Assembly: GCF_002910915.1 (NCBI RefSeq) | Contig: NZ_NEUF01000166.1 | Coordinates: 1 to 39,902, forward strand | Length of the DNA: 39,902 nt | From: Streptomyces sp. SM10 | GTDB taxonomy: Bacteria > Actinomycetota > Actinomycetes > Streptomycetales > Streptomycetaceae | Direction of reading: 5' to 3' | Part shown: in pieces, positions 31,023-39,824 of the stretch | Layout: the number at the start of each line of letters is the position of its first letter | Position numbering within the stretch: the stretch's first letter is position 1 | The notes under the pieces: generated by a model | What the model saw: only the letters and a program-made list of their open reading frames with translations | Database searches by the model: none | What the model was told of the DNA's origin: nothing | Position numbers and translations under genes: made by a program

Positions 31023-33314
31023 TCACGCCAGGCTCCTGGGGGCGGTACGGCCACGGCGCTGCCGGGCCGGGGACGGCCGCCAGGTGCGCAGACGCAGGCT
31101 GTTGGCCACGACGAGGACGGAGCTGAGCGACATCGCGGCGGCGGCGACCATGGGATTCAGCAGCCCGACCATGGCCAGCGGCATCGTCACGGCGTTGTAG
31201 CCGAAGGCCCACGCCAGGTTGGTGCGGATGGTGCCCAGCGTGTGCCGGGCCAGCCGGACGGCGTCTGCGAGCGCCTCGATGTCGCTGCGTACGAGCGTGA
31301 CGTCGGCGGCGCCGATCGCCACGTCGGTTCCGGTGCCCATGGCGATGCCCAGGTCCGCGCCGGCGAGTGCGGCGGCGTCGTTGACGCCGTCCCCGACGAC
31401 GGCGACCCGCCGGCCTTCGGCACGCAGTCTGCGTACCAGTTCAGCCTTGTCCTGCGGTGTGCAGCGGGCGTGGACCTCCGCGATGCCGAGGTCCTCCGCG
31501 ACCGCCCGTGCGACGGCGGCCCGGTCGCCGGTGGCCAGCACGGGGCGGACCCCGAGCCTGCGCAACCGGTCGACGGCGCGGTAGCTGCCGGGCCGCACGA
31601 GGTCGGCCACCTCCATGATCGCGACGGGAGCACCGTCCACCCGTACCAGTACCGCCGTACGGGCCGCTTCGTCCGCTCGTTCGCGGGCCGCCGACAGAGC
31701 GGCGGGCAGCTCCGTTCCGTCAGGTGCAACCACCTCCACGGCCCGCCCGTCCACGTGTCCGCGCACACCGTGCCCGGCGGTGGCACGGAATGCGGACACG
31801 GCAGGCAGCGGCTCGTCTCCGCCCGCACGGCGCGCCTGGGCTGTGATCGCTCGGCCCAGCGGGTGCTCCGAGCCTTCCTCGACCGCACCTGCGAGCCGGA
31901 CGACCTCGTCCGCGTCCGGTCCGTCAGGTGTCGCGGTGATCCGCCCGACGCTCATGTGCCCGGAGGTCAGGGTGCCGGTCTTGTCGAGCACCACCGTGTC
32001 GACGTGCTTGAGCCCCTCCAGTGCCTGCGGCCCGCTCACCAGGACGCCCAGCCGCGCTCCGCGCCCGGTGGCGGCCATCAGCGCCGTAGGTGTCGCGAGG
32101 CCCAGGGCGCACGGGCAGGCCACGACGAGAACCGCCACAGCGGCGGTGATCGCGGCCTCAGGGTCGGCGCCGGCGCCGAGCCAGAATCCGAGCGTCGTGG
32201 CCGCGAGGGCTAGGACGACCGGGACGAAGACGCCCGCGATCGTGTCAGCCAGGCGCTGGGCCCGTGCCTTGCCCGCCTGGGCGTCCGTCACGAGCCTGGT
32301 GATGCGGGCGAGCTGCGTGTCCGCTCCTACTGCGGTCCCGCGCACCAGCAACAGGCCGCCCACGTTGACCGATCCTCCGGTCACGGAGCTTCCCGGGCCG
32401 ACCTCGATGGGCTCGGACTCGCCGGTGACCAGGGACAGGTCGACGGCGGAGCTTCCCTCGGAAACCTCCCCGTCGGTGGCCACCCGTTCACCGGGACGGA
32501 CCACGAACACCTCACCGACTCGCAGCCGTTCGATCGGCAGGCGTACGTCCGCGCCGCTACGGCGTACCGTGACCTCCTTCGCGGCGAGCTGGGCGAGCGA
32601 CCGCAACGCCGCCCCGGTCCCGCGCCTCGCCCGGCCTTCCAGGAACCGACCCAGCAGGACGAACAGCGGTACACCCACGGCCGCTTCGAGATAGACGTGC
32701 GCCACTCCGTCGGAGGCGGAGGGCACCAGGCTGAACGGCATCCGCATGCCGGGCATGCCCGCTCCCCCGAGGAACAGCGCGTACGCCGACCAGAGGAACG
32801 ACGCGAGCACGCCGAGCGACACCAGCGTGTCCATGGTGGCGGCGGCGTGGCGCAGTCCGCTCAGGGCACGGTGGTGGAAGGGCCAGGCTCCCCAGGCGGC
32901 GACCGGAGCGGCGAGCACGAAACACAGCCACTGCCAGTTGTCGAACTGCAAGGGCGGTGCCATCGACAGGACGAGGACGGGCAGCGAAAGCGCCGCGGTG
33001 AAGGTCAGCCGCTCGCGCTCCCGCCGGACGACGTCCTCGGCCGTGTCCTCCGCCCGCCGCTGTGGTTGCCCCTCGACCGGGGGAACCACCACGTGGGCCG
33101 TGTATCCCGCGGCCTCGACGGCGGACGTCAGCTCGTCGACGGTCACTGCGGCTGGATGGCTCACGCGGGCCCGGCCGGTGGCGAGATTCACCTCCGCCGT
33201 GACCCCGTCCAGCTTGCCCAGCTTGCGCTCGACCCGTCGCGCACAGGCCGCGCAGGTCATACCGCCGACGTTGATATCCGTCATCGCCGCCGTGGGCGTC
33301 GCCTCAGCCGCCAT
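31023..33314 (-). CDS. Copper-type P1B ATPase (CopA/CtpB-like)
   Basis: The product has 763 residues. The N-terminal HMA domain carries GMTCAAC (C21, C24). The transmembrane metal site is CPC at 400-402 (VACPCALGLATPTAL), the phosphorylation site is D444KTGT, and SEHPLG and GDGVNDAAAL follow. The last helices have WAFGYNA and MSLSSV. CPC with the YN and MSS motifs defines the Cu(I) P1B-1 group. It moves Cu(I) outward in most studied cases. In M. tuberculosis a related ATPase gene, ctpB, lies beside the isonitrile operon. Its ATG overlaps the preceding stop (TGATG). The ligase-to-copper neighbourhood argues that the isonitrile product deals with copper. Confidence 0.93.
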   Translation of the reverse strand: MAAEATPTAAMTDINVGGMTCAACARRVERKLGKLDGVTAEVNLATGRARVSHPAAVTVDELTSAVEAAGYTAHVVVPPVEGQPQRRAEDTAEDVVRRERERLTFTAALSLPVLVLSMAPPLQFDNWQWLCFVLAAPVAAWGAWPFHHRALSGLRHAAATMDTLVSLGVLASFLWSAYALFLGGAGMPGMRMPFSLVPSASDGVAHVYLEAAVGVPLFVLLGRFLEGRARRGTGAALRSLAQLAAKEVTVRRSGADVRLPIERLRVGEVFVVRPGERVATDGEVSEGSSAVDLSLVTGESEPIEVGPGSSVTGGSVNVGGLLLVRGTAVGADTQLARITRLVTDAQAGKARAQRLADTIAGVFVPVVLALAATTLGFWLGAGADPEAAITAAVAVLVVACPCALGLATPTALMAATGRGARLGVLVSGPQALEGLKHVDTVVLDKTGTLTSGHMSVGRITATPDGPDADEVVRLAGAVEEGSEHPLGRAITAQARRAGGDEPLPAVSAFRATAGHGVRGHVDGRAVEVVAPDGTELPAALSAARERADEAARTAVLVRVDGAPVAIMEVADLVRPGSYRAVDRLRRLGVRPVLATGDRAAVARAVAEDLGIAEVHARCTPQDKAELVRRLRAEGRRVAVVGDGVNDAAALAGADLGIAMGTGTDVAIGAADVTLVRSDIEALADAVRLARHTLGTIRTNLAWAFGYNAVTMPLAMVGLLNPMVAAAAMSLSSVLVVANSLRLRTWRPSPARQRRGRTAPRSLA

Positions 33315-33538
33315 CAGTGACCGCCCCCATGCTCCATGGGCATGTCCCCGTCGTCGGCGGGCGTGCCGCCGGTCGCTCCCGGACCGTGCATGCCCGGCGC
33401 GACGGGCCCCACCGCATTCCCCACCGCGTAGGCGCCCGCGAACAGGACCCCGAGCAGAAGCAGGAACACCCACAGCGCCGGTGGCGGGACGCCCCGGCCA
33501 GAATTCGCTTCGGGTCCGGGACCTGCCGTCTGCTCCAC
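33314..33538 (-). CDS. Small membrane protein with Met/His-rich tail
   Basis: This 74-residue protein starts at a GTG with GAGGAG six bases before it. A single membrane helix (ALWVFLLLLGVLFAGAYAVG) is followed by a tail containing MHGPG and DMPMEHGGGH. Met and His residues of this kind bind Cu(I). It overlaps the CopA start, and an ECF-type promoter motif lies about 60 bases upstream, so it opens the CopA operon. It may hand copper to or receive it from the ATPase on the outer face. No named family is recognised. Confidence 0.75.
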   Translation of the reverse strand: MEQTAGPGPEANSGRGVPPPALWVFLLLLGVLFAGAYAVGNAVGPVAPGMHGPGATGGTPADDGDMPMEHGGGH

Positions 33539-33596
33539 GGAGTGCTCCTCGCAGTTCTGGATGCGAGCCGTGCTGCGACGGCTCGTGACGGTCCAG

Positions 33597-33625
33597 AAGT
33601 CGAAGGCGCTCCGCCCGGAGTTCCC
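33597..33625 (-). promoter_or_regulatory. ECF-type promoter candidate for the CopA operon
   Basis: On the minus strand GGGAAC (33620-33625) and CGACTT (33597-33602) are spaced by exactly 17 bases. The start codon of the 74-residue gene is about 60 bases downstream. Its -10 CGACTT is identical to the one before the DJ-1 gene. Confidence 0.6.
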
Positions 33626-33763
33626 CGCCGCACGAGTGAGCAGCGTCACAGCACCCGTCCGAGTGAGGTGAGGAGTGGCAGGAGGGCGGAGGGACGTCCA
33701 CGGTGCTGACCGAAAGACCTGGTCAGTGGTCAGGTCTCGGGGTTTCCAGGACCCGCGTGACCG

Positions 33764-33973
33764 TCAAGCGGTGACAGCTGCGTCGAGGTGACCGGCTTTG
33801 GCCTCCTCGACCAGGGACCCGAACTGGTCCGCACTCATCTCCACGCGCTGCCCGAAGTCGTCGGTGATCACGATCCGGCGTTCGACCGGAGCGCTTTCGT
33901 CCACGAACAACTGCGGGCACCCGCAGTTGCAGTTCCCGCAGAAGGTCGCCAGGGGCTCGGGGGATCCGGTCAT
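33764..33973 (-). CDS. Cys-rich small protein, possible metal buffer
   Basis: This 69-residue protein has a very strong ribosome-binding site (GGAGGAGA) before the ATG. Four cysteines lie close together: C12, C15, C17 and C19 (FCGNCNCGCPQLF). The rest is a compact beta-like part (RRIVITDDFGQRVEMSADQF). C-x2-C-x-C-x-C suits Cu(I) or Zn(II) binding, as in metallothionein-like proteins. It has no membrane helix or signal, so it is probably cytoplasmic. It is divergent from the His/Met membrane gene and upstream of the CopA operon. I do not recognise a named family. Confidence 0.75.
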   Translation of the reverse strand: MTGSPEPLATFCGNCNCGCPQLFVDESAPVERRIVITDDFGQRVEMSADQFGSLVEEAKAGHLDAAVTA

Positions 33974-33995
33974 CGCTCTCTCCTCCATTCGTGGC

Positions 33996-34013
33996 CTCCG
34001 GCTAAAGCCGGAG
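33996..34013. promoter_or_regulatory. Perfect palindrome upstream of the Cys-rich gene
   Basis: CTCCGGCT and AGCCGGAG form perfect 8-bp arms around AA, ending 23 bases before the start codon. It may be an operator, or a hairpin in the leader close to the ribosome-binding site. It does not match the CsoR operators I know. Confidence 0.5.
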
Positions 34014-34128
34014 ACGAATACGGAGGTAATGCCCCCGGCCGCCGGGCCGCAAGCTCGGCCGTCGTCCTGTGTGGAAGCACAGTGACCCGCCCGCGCGCAC
34101 CCGATGCTCCCGGAACTCCTGAGGTGGC

Positions 34129-34157
34129 GGGAACCAGAAGGCACCCCTGTACGACCC
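34129..34157 (+). promoter_or_regulatory. ECF-type promoter candidate for the His/Met membrane gene
   Basis: GGGAAC (34129-34134) and CGACCC (34152-34157) are spaced by exactly 17 bases on the plus strand. The ATG at 34277 lies 119 bases beyond. It is the only plus-strand copy of the four. Confidence 0.55.
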
Positions 34158-34276
34158 CTTTCACGTGTAGACCGTTCTTGGATGGCCATGCCGTCGAAGC
34201 GCACTGCGTCGTCCGCAACAGGCCGCACGGGACCCGGCAGGGAGCCGCTGCGGGAACAATGCCAGGATTGGGTGCC

Positions 34277-35056
34277 ATGTCGGTGGGATGGCGGTTTCGC
34301 GCCGCACGGTCCGCGTTCTTCGCGGTCGTGTGCGTGGCTCTCGCTGCCTGCGGCCACGTCCTCATGTCGGACGATGCACTGCCCTGGTGGTTTCTGGTCC
34401 TGTGCGTAGGAGGAGTCGGCACACTGGCCTGGCTCGTCACTGGACGGGAACGGGGCCAGGTAACTGTCGTCGCTCTCACCGCCGCGGTACAGGCAGCACT
34501 CCACGGCGTGTTCACGTTCGTCCAGACCGCGCCGCAGGCGGCCATGGGAGCCGGAGGTGATTCCGGGCTCGCCGAGAGATGGGCGGACGCCTTGCTCTGC
34601 GGCCCGCACAGCGACACGGCCGCAGCGGCGCGCGCCTACGACGTCGCGGCGCGGGCCGGTCTCACCGACAGCATGCCGCTGCCCCGACTCGAAGGCGGTT
34701 CCTCCGCCATAGCGGCGCTCGGGCACACCGCCGCTCACGGTGCCCACGCGACCCCGCCCATGCACGACATGGGAGCGATGACCGGCAACGCTTCCTGGGG
34801 CATGCTCGCGGCGCACGTGGTGGCGGCGCTGCTGTGCGGCGTGTGGCTTGCCCGCGGTGAGCGGGCCGCCTTCCAGATTCTGCGAGCCCTGGCAGACCGC
34901 TTCCACCTTCCCCTCGCACTTCTCAGCGCCCTCCGGCCCCACTCGCCCGCTCCCCCCGCGTCCGCGGTCGACCGCTCCGTCACGCTTCCACGCCCGCGAC
35001 TGCTCGTCCACACGCTCGTCACCCGGGGGCCTCCGGGGGAGATCGCTGTCCACTGA
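34277..35056 (+). CDS. Membrane protein with His/Met-rich segment
   Basis: From the ATG at 34277 (an ATG at 34259 is also possible) the protein has 259 residues. Three hydrophobic helices at the start (SAFFAVVCVALAACGHVLMS and following) are separated from a fourth by a segment rich in His and Met (LGHTAAHGAHATPPMHDMGA). It ends HTLVTRGPPGEIAVH. The protein at 37472-38116 has the same layout and a similar ending, so the two are paralogs. The segment likely binds copper outside the cell. The family is a lineage-specific actinobacterial membrane protein I cannot name. Confidence 0.7.
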   Translation: MSVGWRFRAARSAFFAVVCVALAACGHVLMSDDALPWWFLVLCVGGVGTLAWLVTGRERGQVTVVALTAAVQAALHGVFTFVQTAPQAAMGAGGDSGLAERWADALLCGPHSDTAAAARAYDVAARAGLTDSMPLPRLEGGSSAIAALGHTAAHGAHATPPMHDMGAMTGNASWGMLAAHVVAALLCGVWLARGERAAFQILRALADRFHLPLALLSALRPHSPAPPASAVDRSVTLPRPRLLVHTLVTRGPPGEIAVH

Positions 35057-35091
35057 CAGCTGGATCACGTCGGCCGCATCACCGCCGACGT

Positions 35092-35118
35092 GCGTCCGTG
35101 CAGGTGATGCACGGACGC
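35092..35118. repeat. 11-bp perfect inverted repeat before the sigma factor gene
   Basis: GCGTCCGTGCA and its reverse complement flank a GGTGA loop. It lies 36 bases after the membrane gene stop and 77 bases before the sigma factor start. It could terminate the upstream transcript or be an operator for the sigma gene. Confidence 0.55.
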
Positions 35119-35194
35119 GATCTCCCAATTTCCGGATTGGCGCATGCCCGTGGGCCGCGCCCTGTCCGGACACCCGGAAGGAACCGCAGTTCCC

Positions 35195-35782
<588 letters not shown>

Positions 35783-35806
35783 CCGAGCCCGGTCTTGCCG
35801 GGTCTA

Positions 35807-35843
35807 CGACCGCTCGGGGCGCGGACCGCGCACCGAGCGGTCG
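35807..35843. terminator. Hairpin between convergent sigma and PepSY genes
   Basis: CGACCGCTCGG and CCGAGCGGTCG are perfect 11-bp arms around a 15-base GC-rich loop. It lies between the sigma stop at 35782 and the PepSY stop at 35893. It probably ends transcription in both directions. Confidence 0.6.
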
Positions 35844-35892
35844 TTCATCGGCTGGACCCGCAACACATCCCGTACGCCTTCCCCTCCAGCCG

Positions 35893-37338
35893 CTACCTCG
35901 CTCGGCCCCGCCGCACGAGACCGGTGACCGAGTCACCGACGAGGAAGGCGAGCAGCGTGATGCCCAGCAGCGGAAGAGCCCAACCCAGTAGGACCGTGAG
36001 AGGTATGCCCAGAACGAGCACCGGCAGCGGGATGCGTCGCCAGGCGCTCCGCTCGGGTGCCCTTCCGAGGCGCGCTGCACTGCCTTGGCGTGTGGGGCGG
36101 CGCTGCCACCACATCCGGTATCCCCAGAGGGTCACCGCGATCAGGCTCAGAGCGATCAGTGCCAGAAGGATCTGGTTGACGACGCCGAACAGCACGCCCA
36201 TGTGCCCCTGCACGCCCAGCTTGCTGAGCTTGGCCAGCAGTGGGTAGTCCGCCCAGCGGCTATGCGAGGTGACCTTGGCGTTGGTGGTGTCCACGGCGAC
36301 CTGGTCGTAGTGCACCGGCCACACGTTGTCGCCTTGAGCAACGACCCAGGCGCTTGCCGCGTCCGTGGGGGGCGTCACAGTGACAGTTCCTCCCAGCCCG
36401 GCCTGGCGCGCGACGGCGAGAGCCGTATCGAAGTCGGCAGGATCCGTACGGGCGCCGTGTCCTGCCACGTCGTGACCGGCGTGCTCCGCGTGCTCCCCTC
36501 CCCCTTCTCCTTCCGGTTGCGCGCCCGGCAGCACGGGATCCAGCGCCGGCGCGTGGCCCTTCACCGCGTCCATCAACGTCCCGAACCGCTCACCGGCATG
36601 ATGCGACCATGTCAATCCGGTGGCGCTGAGGAAGAGCAGCCCGAGAGAGATCCACACGCCTGTCGCCCCGTGCAGGCTGCGGGTCCGACGCACACCACGG
36701 GCTCCCCTTTCAGGGAGCAGCACCCCGCGCGCGGACTTCTTGCGGCGGCCCCGGCTGCGGCCGAGCCACAGCACGAGTCCGACCGTGACGATGATCCCGA
36801 GCCAGCTGGCGGCTACCTCGGAGTACAGACGGCCGACTTCGCCGAGGTGCAGATTGCGGTGCAGGTCATCGAGCCAGGTGGTCAGCGGTGTCGAACCGAA
36901 CCAGGTGGTCAGCTCGCCCTGCACTTCGGCGGTGTACGGGTCGACGTAGACGGTGCGCTGCTTCTCCCCCAGTTCCGGGACGGTGAGTACGACGCGGGTG
37001 GTGTCCTCCGGCTGCGCCGGGGTGATCACGGAGGCCAGCACGCCCTCCGGCTGGGCCGCGCGGGCAGCGGCTATCTGTTCGGCCAGCGGGCGTGGCTCGT
37101 CCCCCACGTGCTCGACGCGCAGTTGATCGCCGTAGACGAGGTGGTCGAGCTGCGGAGTGACGGTGTAGGCGAGTCCGGTCAGGGCGGCTACAACGAGGAA
37201 CGGAGCGACGAACACTCCGGCGTAGAAGTGGAGCCGGACGAGCAGAGCGCGCACGCCCGCCCAGGAGCGTCCGGCTGCCGGTGCCTCGAGTTCCTCGGGT
37301 CTTTGTCCCGGTGGTCGTTCTTCAGTGGTTGACGCCAT
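35893..37338 (-). CDS. PepSY-associated TM protein
   Basis: This 481-residue membrane protein starts at 37338 with TGGAG just upstream. It has about five hydrophobic helices: one near 40-60, then around 175-195 and 235-255, and the last near 390-475. Two PepSY-like extracellular regions are present (VYVDPYTAEVQGELTTWFG and VHYDQVAVDTTNAKVTSHSR). Conserved His pairs occur in LHFYAGVF, DLHRNLHLGE and SLHGATGVW, as in iron-regulated PepSY membrane proteins thought to reduce or move metals. An insert near 285-300 is rich in His (GEHAEHAGHDVAGHGA). I infer a role at the membrane in copper or iron-copper redox. Confidence 0.82.
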   Translation of the reverse strand: MASTTEERPPGQRPEELEAPAAGRSWAGVRALLVRLHFYAGVFVAPFLVVAALTGLAYTVTPQLDHLVYGDQLRVEHVGDEPRPLAEQIAAARAAQPEGVLASVITPAQPEDTTRVVLTVPELGEKQRTVYVDPYTAEVQGELTTWFGSTPLTTWLDDLHRNLHLGEVGRLYSEVAASWLGIIVTVGLVLWLGRSRGRRKKSARGVLLPERGARGVRRTRSLHGATGVWISLGLLFLSATGLTWSHHAGERFGTLMDAVKGHAPALDPVLPGAQPEGEGGGEHAEHAGHDVAGHGARTDPADFDTALAVARQAGLGGTVTVTPPTDAASAWVVAQGDNVWPVHYDQVAVDTTNAKVTSHSRWADYPLLAKLSKLGVQGHMGVLFGVVNQILLALIALSLIAVTLWGYRMWWQRRPTRQGSAARLGRAPERSAWRRIPLPVLVLGIPLTVLLGWALPLLGITLLAFLVGDSVTGLVRRGRAR

Positions 37339-37471
37339 CAGTTGCTCCAGAGGGGATGTACGCGCGCCCGGTGGCCACGCGTACGGCGAAGTCGGGTAGG
37401 TGACGAGAGCGATGCGGCTTCGGGCACCAAGCCGGTCGCTGTGGCTGGTGCCGTGATCACCGCGTGGGTGG

Positions 37472-38116
37472 TCAGGCGACCGTCACCCCGGGAGGACCTC
37501 GAAGTGGGCGAGCTCGCGCGAGCAGCACGCCGCGCCGCGCCGGGAGCACCGCCGTAAGGGACGACAGCGTGGGACCATCCGGCGTATGCGGCTGAGCAGG
37601 TGGCGAGATCCACTGCAGTACGGGCCGGATCAGGACGGCCAGTCGCCGTAAAAACCGTTCCCCGTGGACGACGCAGAGAGCTGATCCCATCGTTGCGAGC
37701 GCGTGCGCAGTCGTCATTCCCGGGGTCGTCCCATGCGCGGCGGACGCCTCCCGACCCGCGCTCATGTCCATGCGCCCGCCAGGCATGCCGACAGCCACAG
37801 CCTGGTGGCCGACCGGTCCTTCGGCCACGATGTGCCCGGTGCCAAGGGACGTGGAAAGGAGATGAAGCGCCAGATGAAGAGCGAACTGTGTGACGCCCAA
37901 CACCAGGACGGTCACGTCGAAGCGGTGGCGCCGGCTGTCGAAGAAGACGATGCCCAACGCGGTGAGGAAGGTGTAAGCGAGCGCCAGCGTGTCCACGTCA
38001 GGCAGTTGACCTCCTGCCACGACGTGGCTCGTGACGCCCAACAGCATGCTGGCGGAAGCCCACAGGAGTCCGCTCCGGATTCGCCCCAGCCGGCCTCCCG
38101 GCCTACGCACCGGCAT
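37472..38116 (-). CDS. Membrane protein with His/Met-rich segment, paralog
   Basis: The product is 214 residues from the ATG at 38116, or two more from 38122. Hydrophobic helices are followed by GHQAVAVGMPGGRMDM and AHGTTPGMTTAHALATMGSA, a last helix ending VVHGERFLRRL, and a tail with LRGPPGVTVA. The same order, including the GER and RGPP elements, is seen in the protein at 34277-35056. Metal binding by the Met and His residues is likely but unproven. A degenerate ECF-like promoter lies just upstream. Confidence 0.68.
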   Translation of the reverse strand: MPVRRPGGRLGRIRSGLLWASASMLLGVTSHVVAGGQLPDVDTLALAYTFLTALGIVFFDSRRHRFDVTVLVLGVTQFALHLALHLLSTSLGTGHIVAEGPVGHQAVAVGMPGGRMDMSAGREASAAHGTTPGMTTAHALATMGSALCVVHGERFLRRLAVLIRPVLQWISPPAQPHTPDGPTLSSLTAVLPARRGVLLARARPLRGPPGVTVA

Positions 38117-38145
38117 GACCATTCCAGCATGCGCCCGCTGAGGAG

Positions 38146-38174
38146 AAGTCGGCGGAAGAAGTGCCGGGTTGACC
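38146..38174 (-). promoter_or_regulatory. Degenerate ECF-type site before the paralog
   Basis: CGACTT (38146-38151) has the same -10 and the same 17-base spacing as two of the strong sites. The -35, however, reads GGTCAA rather than GGGAAC. It is kept only as a weak candidate. Confidence 0.25.
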
Positions 38175-38246
38175 TGCTCGAACCGGCACGGCTACCGGCT
38201 GGTCGAAGCGCCCTTGCCTCGTTGCCCGCACGAGGGACCCTGTCCC

Positions 38247-38399
38247 TCAGCCGACCGGTGCGTATGAGCGCCTGCCACGGCGGTAAGCGATCTCCCCCCA
38301 GAGGATGTCGGCGGCGAGGAACACTGCCAGCGGTATACCGAGGAGCGGCACGAAGTACCCGACGACCGCGACACCCGCCACGGAATATTTCAAGTCCAG
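38247..38399 (-). pseudogene. Small membrane protein gene cut by the right IS
   Basis: The reading frame ends GEIAYRRGRRSYAPVG and contains hydrophobic helices (YSVAGVAVVGYFVPLLGIPL then AVFLAADILWG). Upstream it continues into the IS at 38400 without a start codon of its own outside the element. The 5' end was therefore probably lost or replaced. No family is recognised. Confidence 0.55.
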
Positions 38400-38415
38400 T
38401 GAGACGGTTGTGGCG

Positions 38416-39423
38416 CTATGAGGTTTGTGGTGCGGGTTCACGTCGCTTGGCCGGGTCGTTGATCCAGGCGGTCTGGGGTATTGCGGGTGGTCGGGGGCGG
38501 CGGCCGAAGCGTTCGGGGTGACGGGCGTAGGCCCCGGTGAGGGTGACGGCCCGCTGGTCGCGGACCTCCTCGGCGGTCCCGAAGTGCACGCTGGCCGGCG
38601 TGTGCCAGCCGATGCCCGAGTGCCGGTGCTCGTGGTTGTAGTACGCGATGAAGGCGTCGAACCACTCGCGGGCGTGGGTCAACGAATCGAACCGTTCGGG
38701 ATAGTCCGACATGTACTTCGTGGTCTTGAACTGGGCCTCGCTGTAGGGGTTGTCGTTGGAGACCTTCGGCCGGGAGTGCGAGCGTGTCACCCCCAGATCG
38801 ATCAGCATCTGGGAGACCTTCTTGGAGGTCATCGAGGTGCCGCGGTCCGCGTGCACGGTGTCGGGCACGATCCCGTTGCGGGCGATGGTCTCGCGGATCA
38901 GCTCCTCGGCCCGTTCGGCTGATTCGGCCCGTTCAACGGTGTGGCCGACGATGTAGCGGCTGAAGATGTCGATGATGACGTAGGCGTGATACCAAACGCC
39001 CTTGGCCGGTCCGGCCGCCTTGGTGATGTCCCAGGTGAACACCTGCGACGGGGCGGTGGCCACCAGCTCGGGCACCGCCCTGGCGGGGTGGGTGGCCTGC
39101 CGCCGGCGTTCGCCGGACTGGCCCTGCTCGCGCAGGATCCGATACATCGTCGAGACCGAGCAGTGGTAGCGCCCGGCGTCCAGCTCGCGGGCCCAGATCT
39201 GGGCGGGCGCCAGTTCGGCGTACTCGTCGCTGTTCATCAACTCCAGTACCGCAGAGCGCTCTTCGGCCGTCAGCGCCGAGGGTTGCACTTGCGGTTTCCT
39301 GGGTTTCCGCTGCGGCGGGGGCCGCAGCCTGCGGTAGTGAGTGGCCCGCGACCGGCCGGTCAGCCGGCAGGCGGCGGTAATGCCCAGCTGGTTCTCGACA
39401 CCCGTGAACGCGGTGTCCACCAC
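38416..39423 (-). CDS. IS3-family transposase OrfB, right copy
   Basis: This copy has 335 residues from a GTG at 39423. The same motifs as in the left copy are present: GRSRATHYRR, FTWDIT, VHADRGTSM and NPYSEAQFK. The proteins differ at many positions (for instance SGERRRQATH against DGERRRIATH), so the two elements did not arise by a recent jump of one another. The open frame extends upstream across the orfA stop, which fits OrfAB production by -1 frameshifting. Confidence 0.9.
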   Translation of the reverse strand: MVDTAFTGVENQLGITAACRLTGRSRATHYRRLRPPPQRKPRKPQVQPSALTAEERSAVLELMNSDEYAELAPAQIWARELDAGRYHCSVSTMYRILREQGQSGERRRQATHPARAVPELVATAPSQVFTWDITKAAGPAKGVWYHAYVIIDIFSRYIVGHTVERAESAERAEELIRETIARNGIVPDTVHADRGTSMTSKKVSQMLIDLGVTRSHSRPKVSNDNPYSEAQFKTTKYMSDYPERFDSLTHAREWFDAFIAYYNHEHRHSGIGWHTPASVHFGTAEEVRDQRAVTLTGAYARHPERFGRRPRPPAIPQTAWINDPAKRREPAPQTS

Positions 39424-39440
39424 CGGGTCGACGACGTGTC

Positions 39441-39824
39441 TCAGTCCGCGCTCTCGGAGATCATTTCCAAGAGCGCAGAAGCTTTTCCCATCACCTCGAG
39501 CGCGGCCTTATTCCGGGCCAGGTCCTTCTCGAGCCGTGCCACCTGCTGCCGCAGCTTCTCGTTCTCCACCTCCGCGGCGGACTTCTTCGCGCGGGCCGGG
39601 CTGGTCCGGCGGTCGACCAGGTTTTCCAGGGCCCCTGCATCCCGGGCGGCCCGCCACTCCTTGACATGCGAGTGGTAAAGCCGTTCCCGGCGCAGGACCG
39701 CACCCTTCTCGTTCCTGGGCGCCGCGTCGTACTCGGCGACGATCCGCAGCTTGTACTCCGAGGTGAAACTGCGGCGCTTCGGCCTCGGCGCCGGGTCGGA
39801 CCCGGCCGTTTCGGTGCTGGTCAT
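39441..39824 (-). CDS. IS3-family transposase OrfA, right copy
   Basis: This is a complete 127-residue OrfA. The HTH part (FTSEYKLRIVAEYDAA and RRERLYHSHVKEWRAARDAG) is followed by a leucine-zipper coiled coil (EVENEKLRQQVARLEKDLAR) and ends ESAD. It binds the IS ends and forms the N-terminal part of the OrfAB fusion. The slippage heptamer is at 39483-39489. Confidence 0.9.
   Translation of the reverse strand: MTSTETAGSDPAPRPKRRSFTSEYKLRIVAEYDAAPRNEKGAVLRRERLYHSHVKEWRAARDAGALENLVDRRTSPARAKKSAAEVENEKLRQQVARLEKDLARNKAALEVMGKASALLEMISESAD
39483..39489 (-). other. Programmed -1 frameshift heptamer, right copy
   Basis: The minus-strand reading is ATG GGA AAA in the orfA frame, giving G_GGA_AAA. 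It sits at the same codon as in the left copy, although neighbouring codons have changed. This conservation supports a working signal. Confidence 0.7.

Noticed and set aside
34251..34280. Extra ECF-type site starting GGGAAC at 34253
   Set aside because: At 17 bases the -10 reads CCATGT, not CGAC, so it does not match the shared motif.
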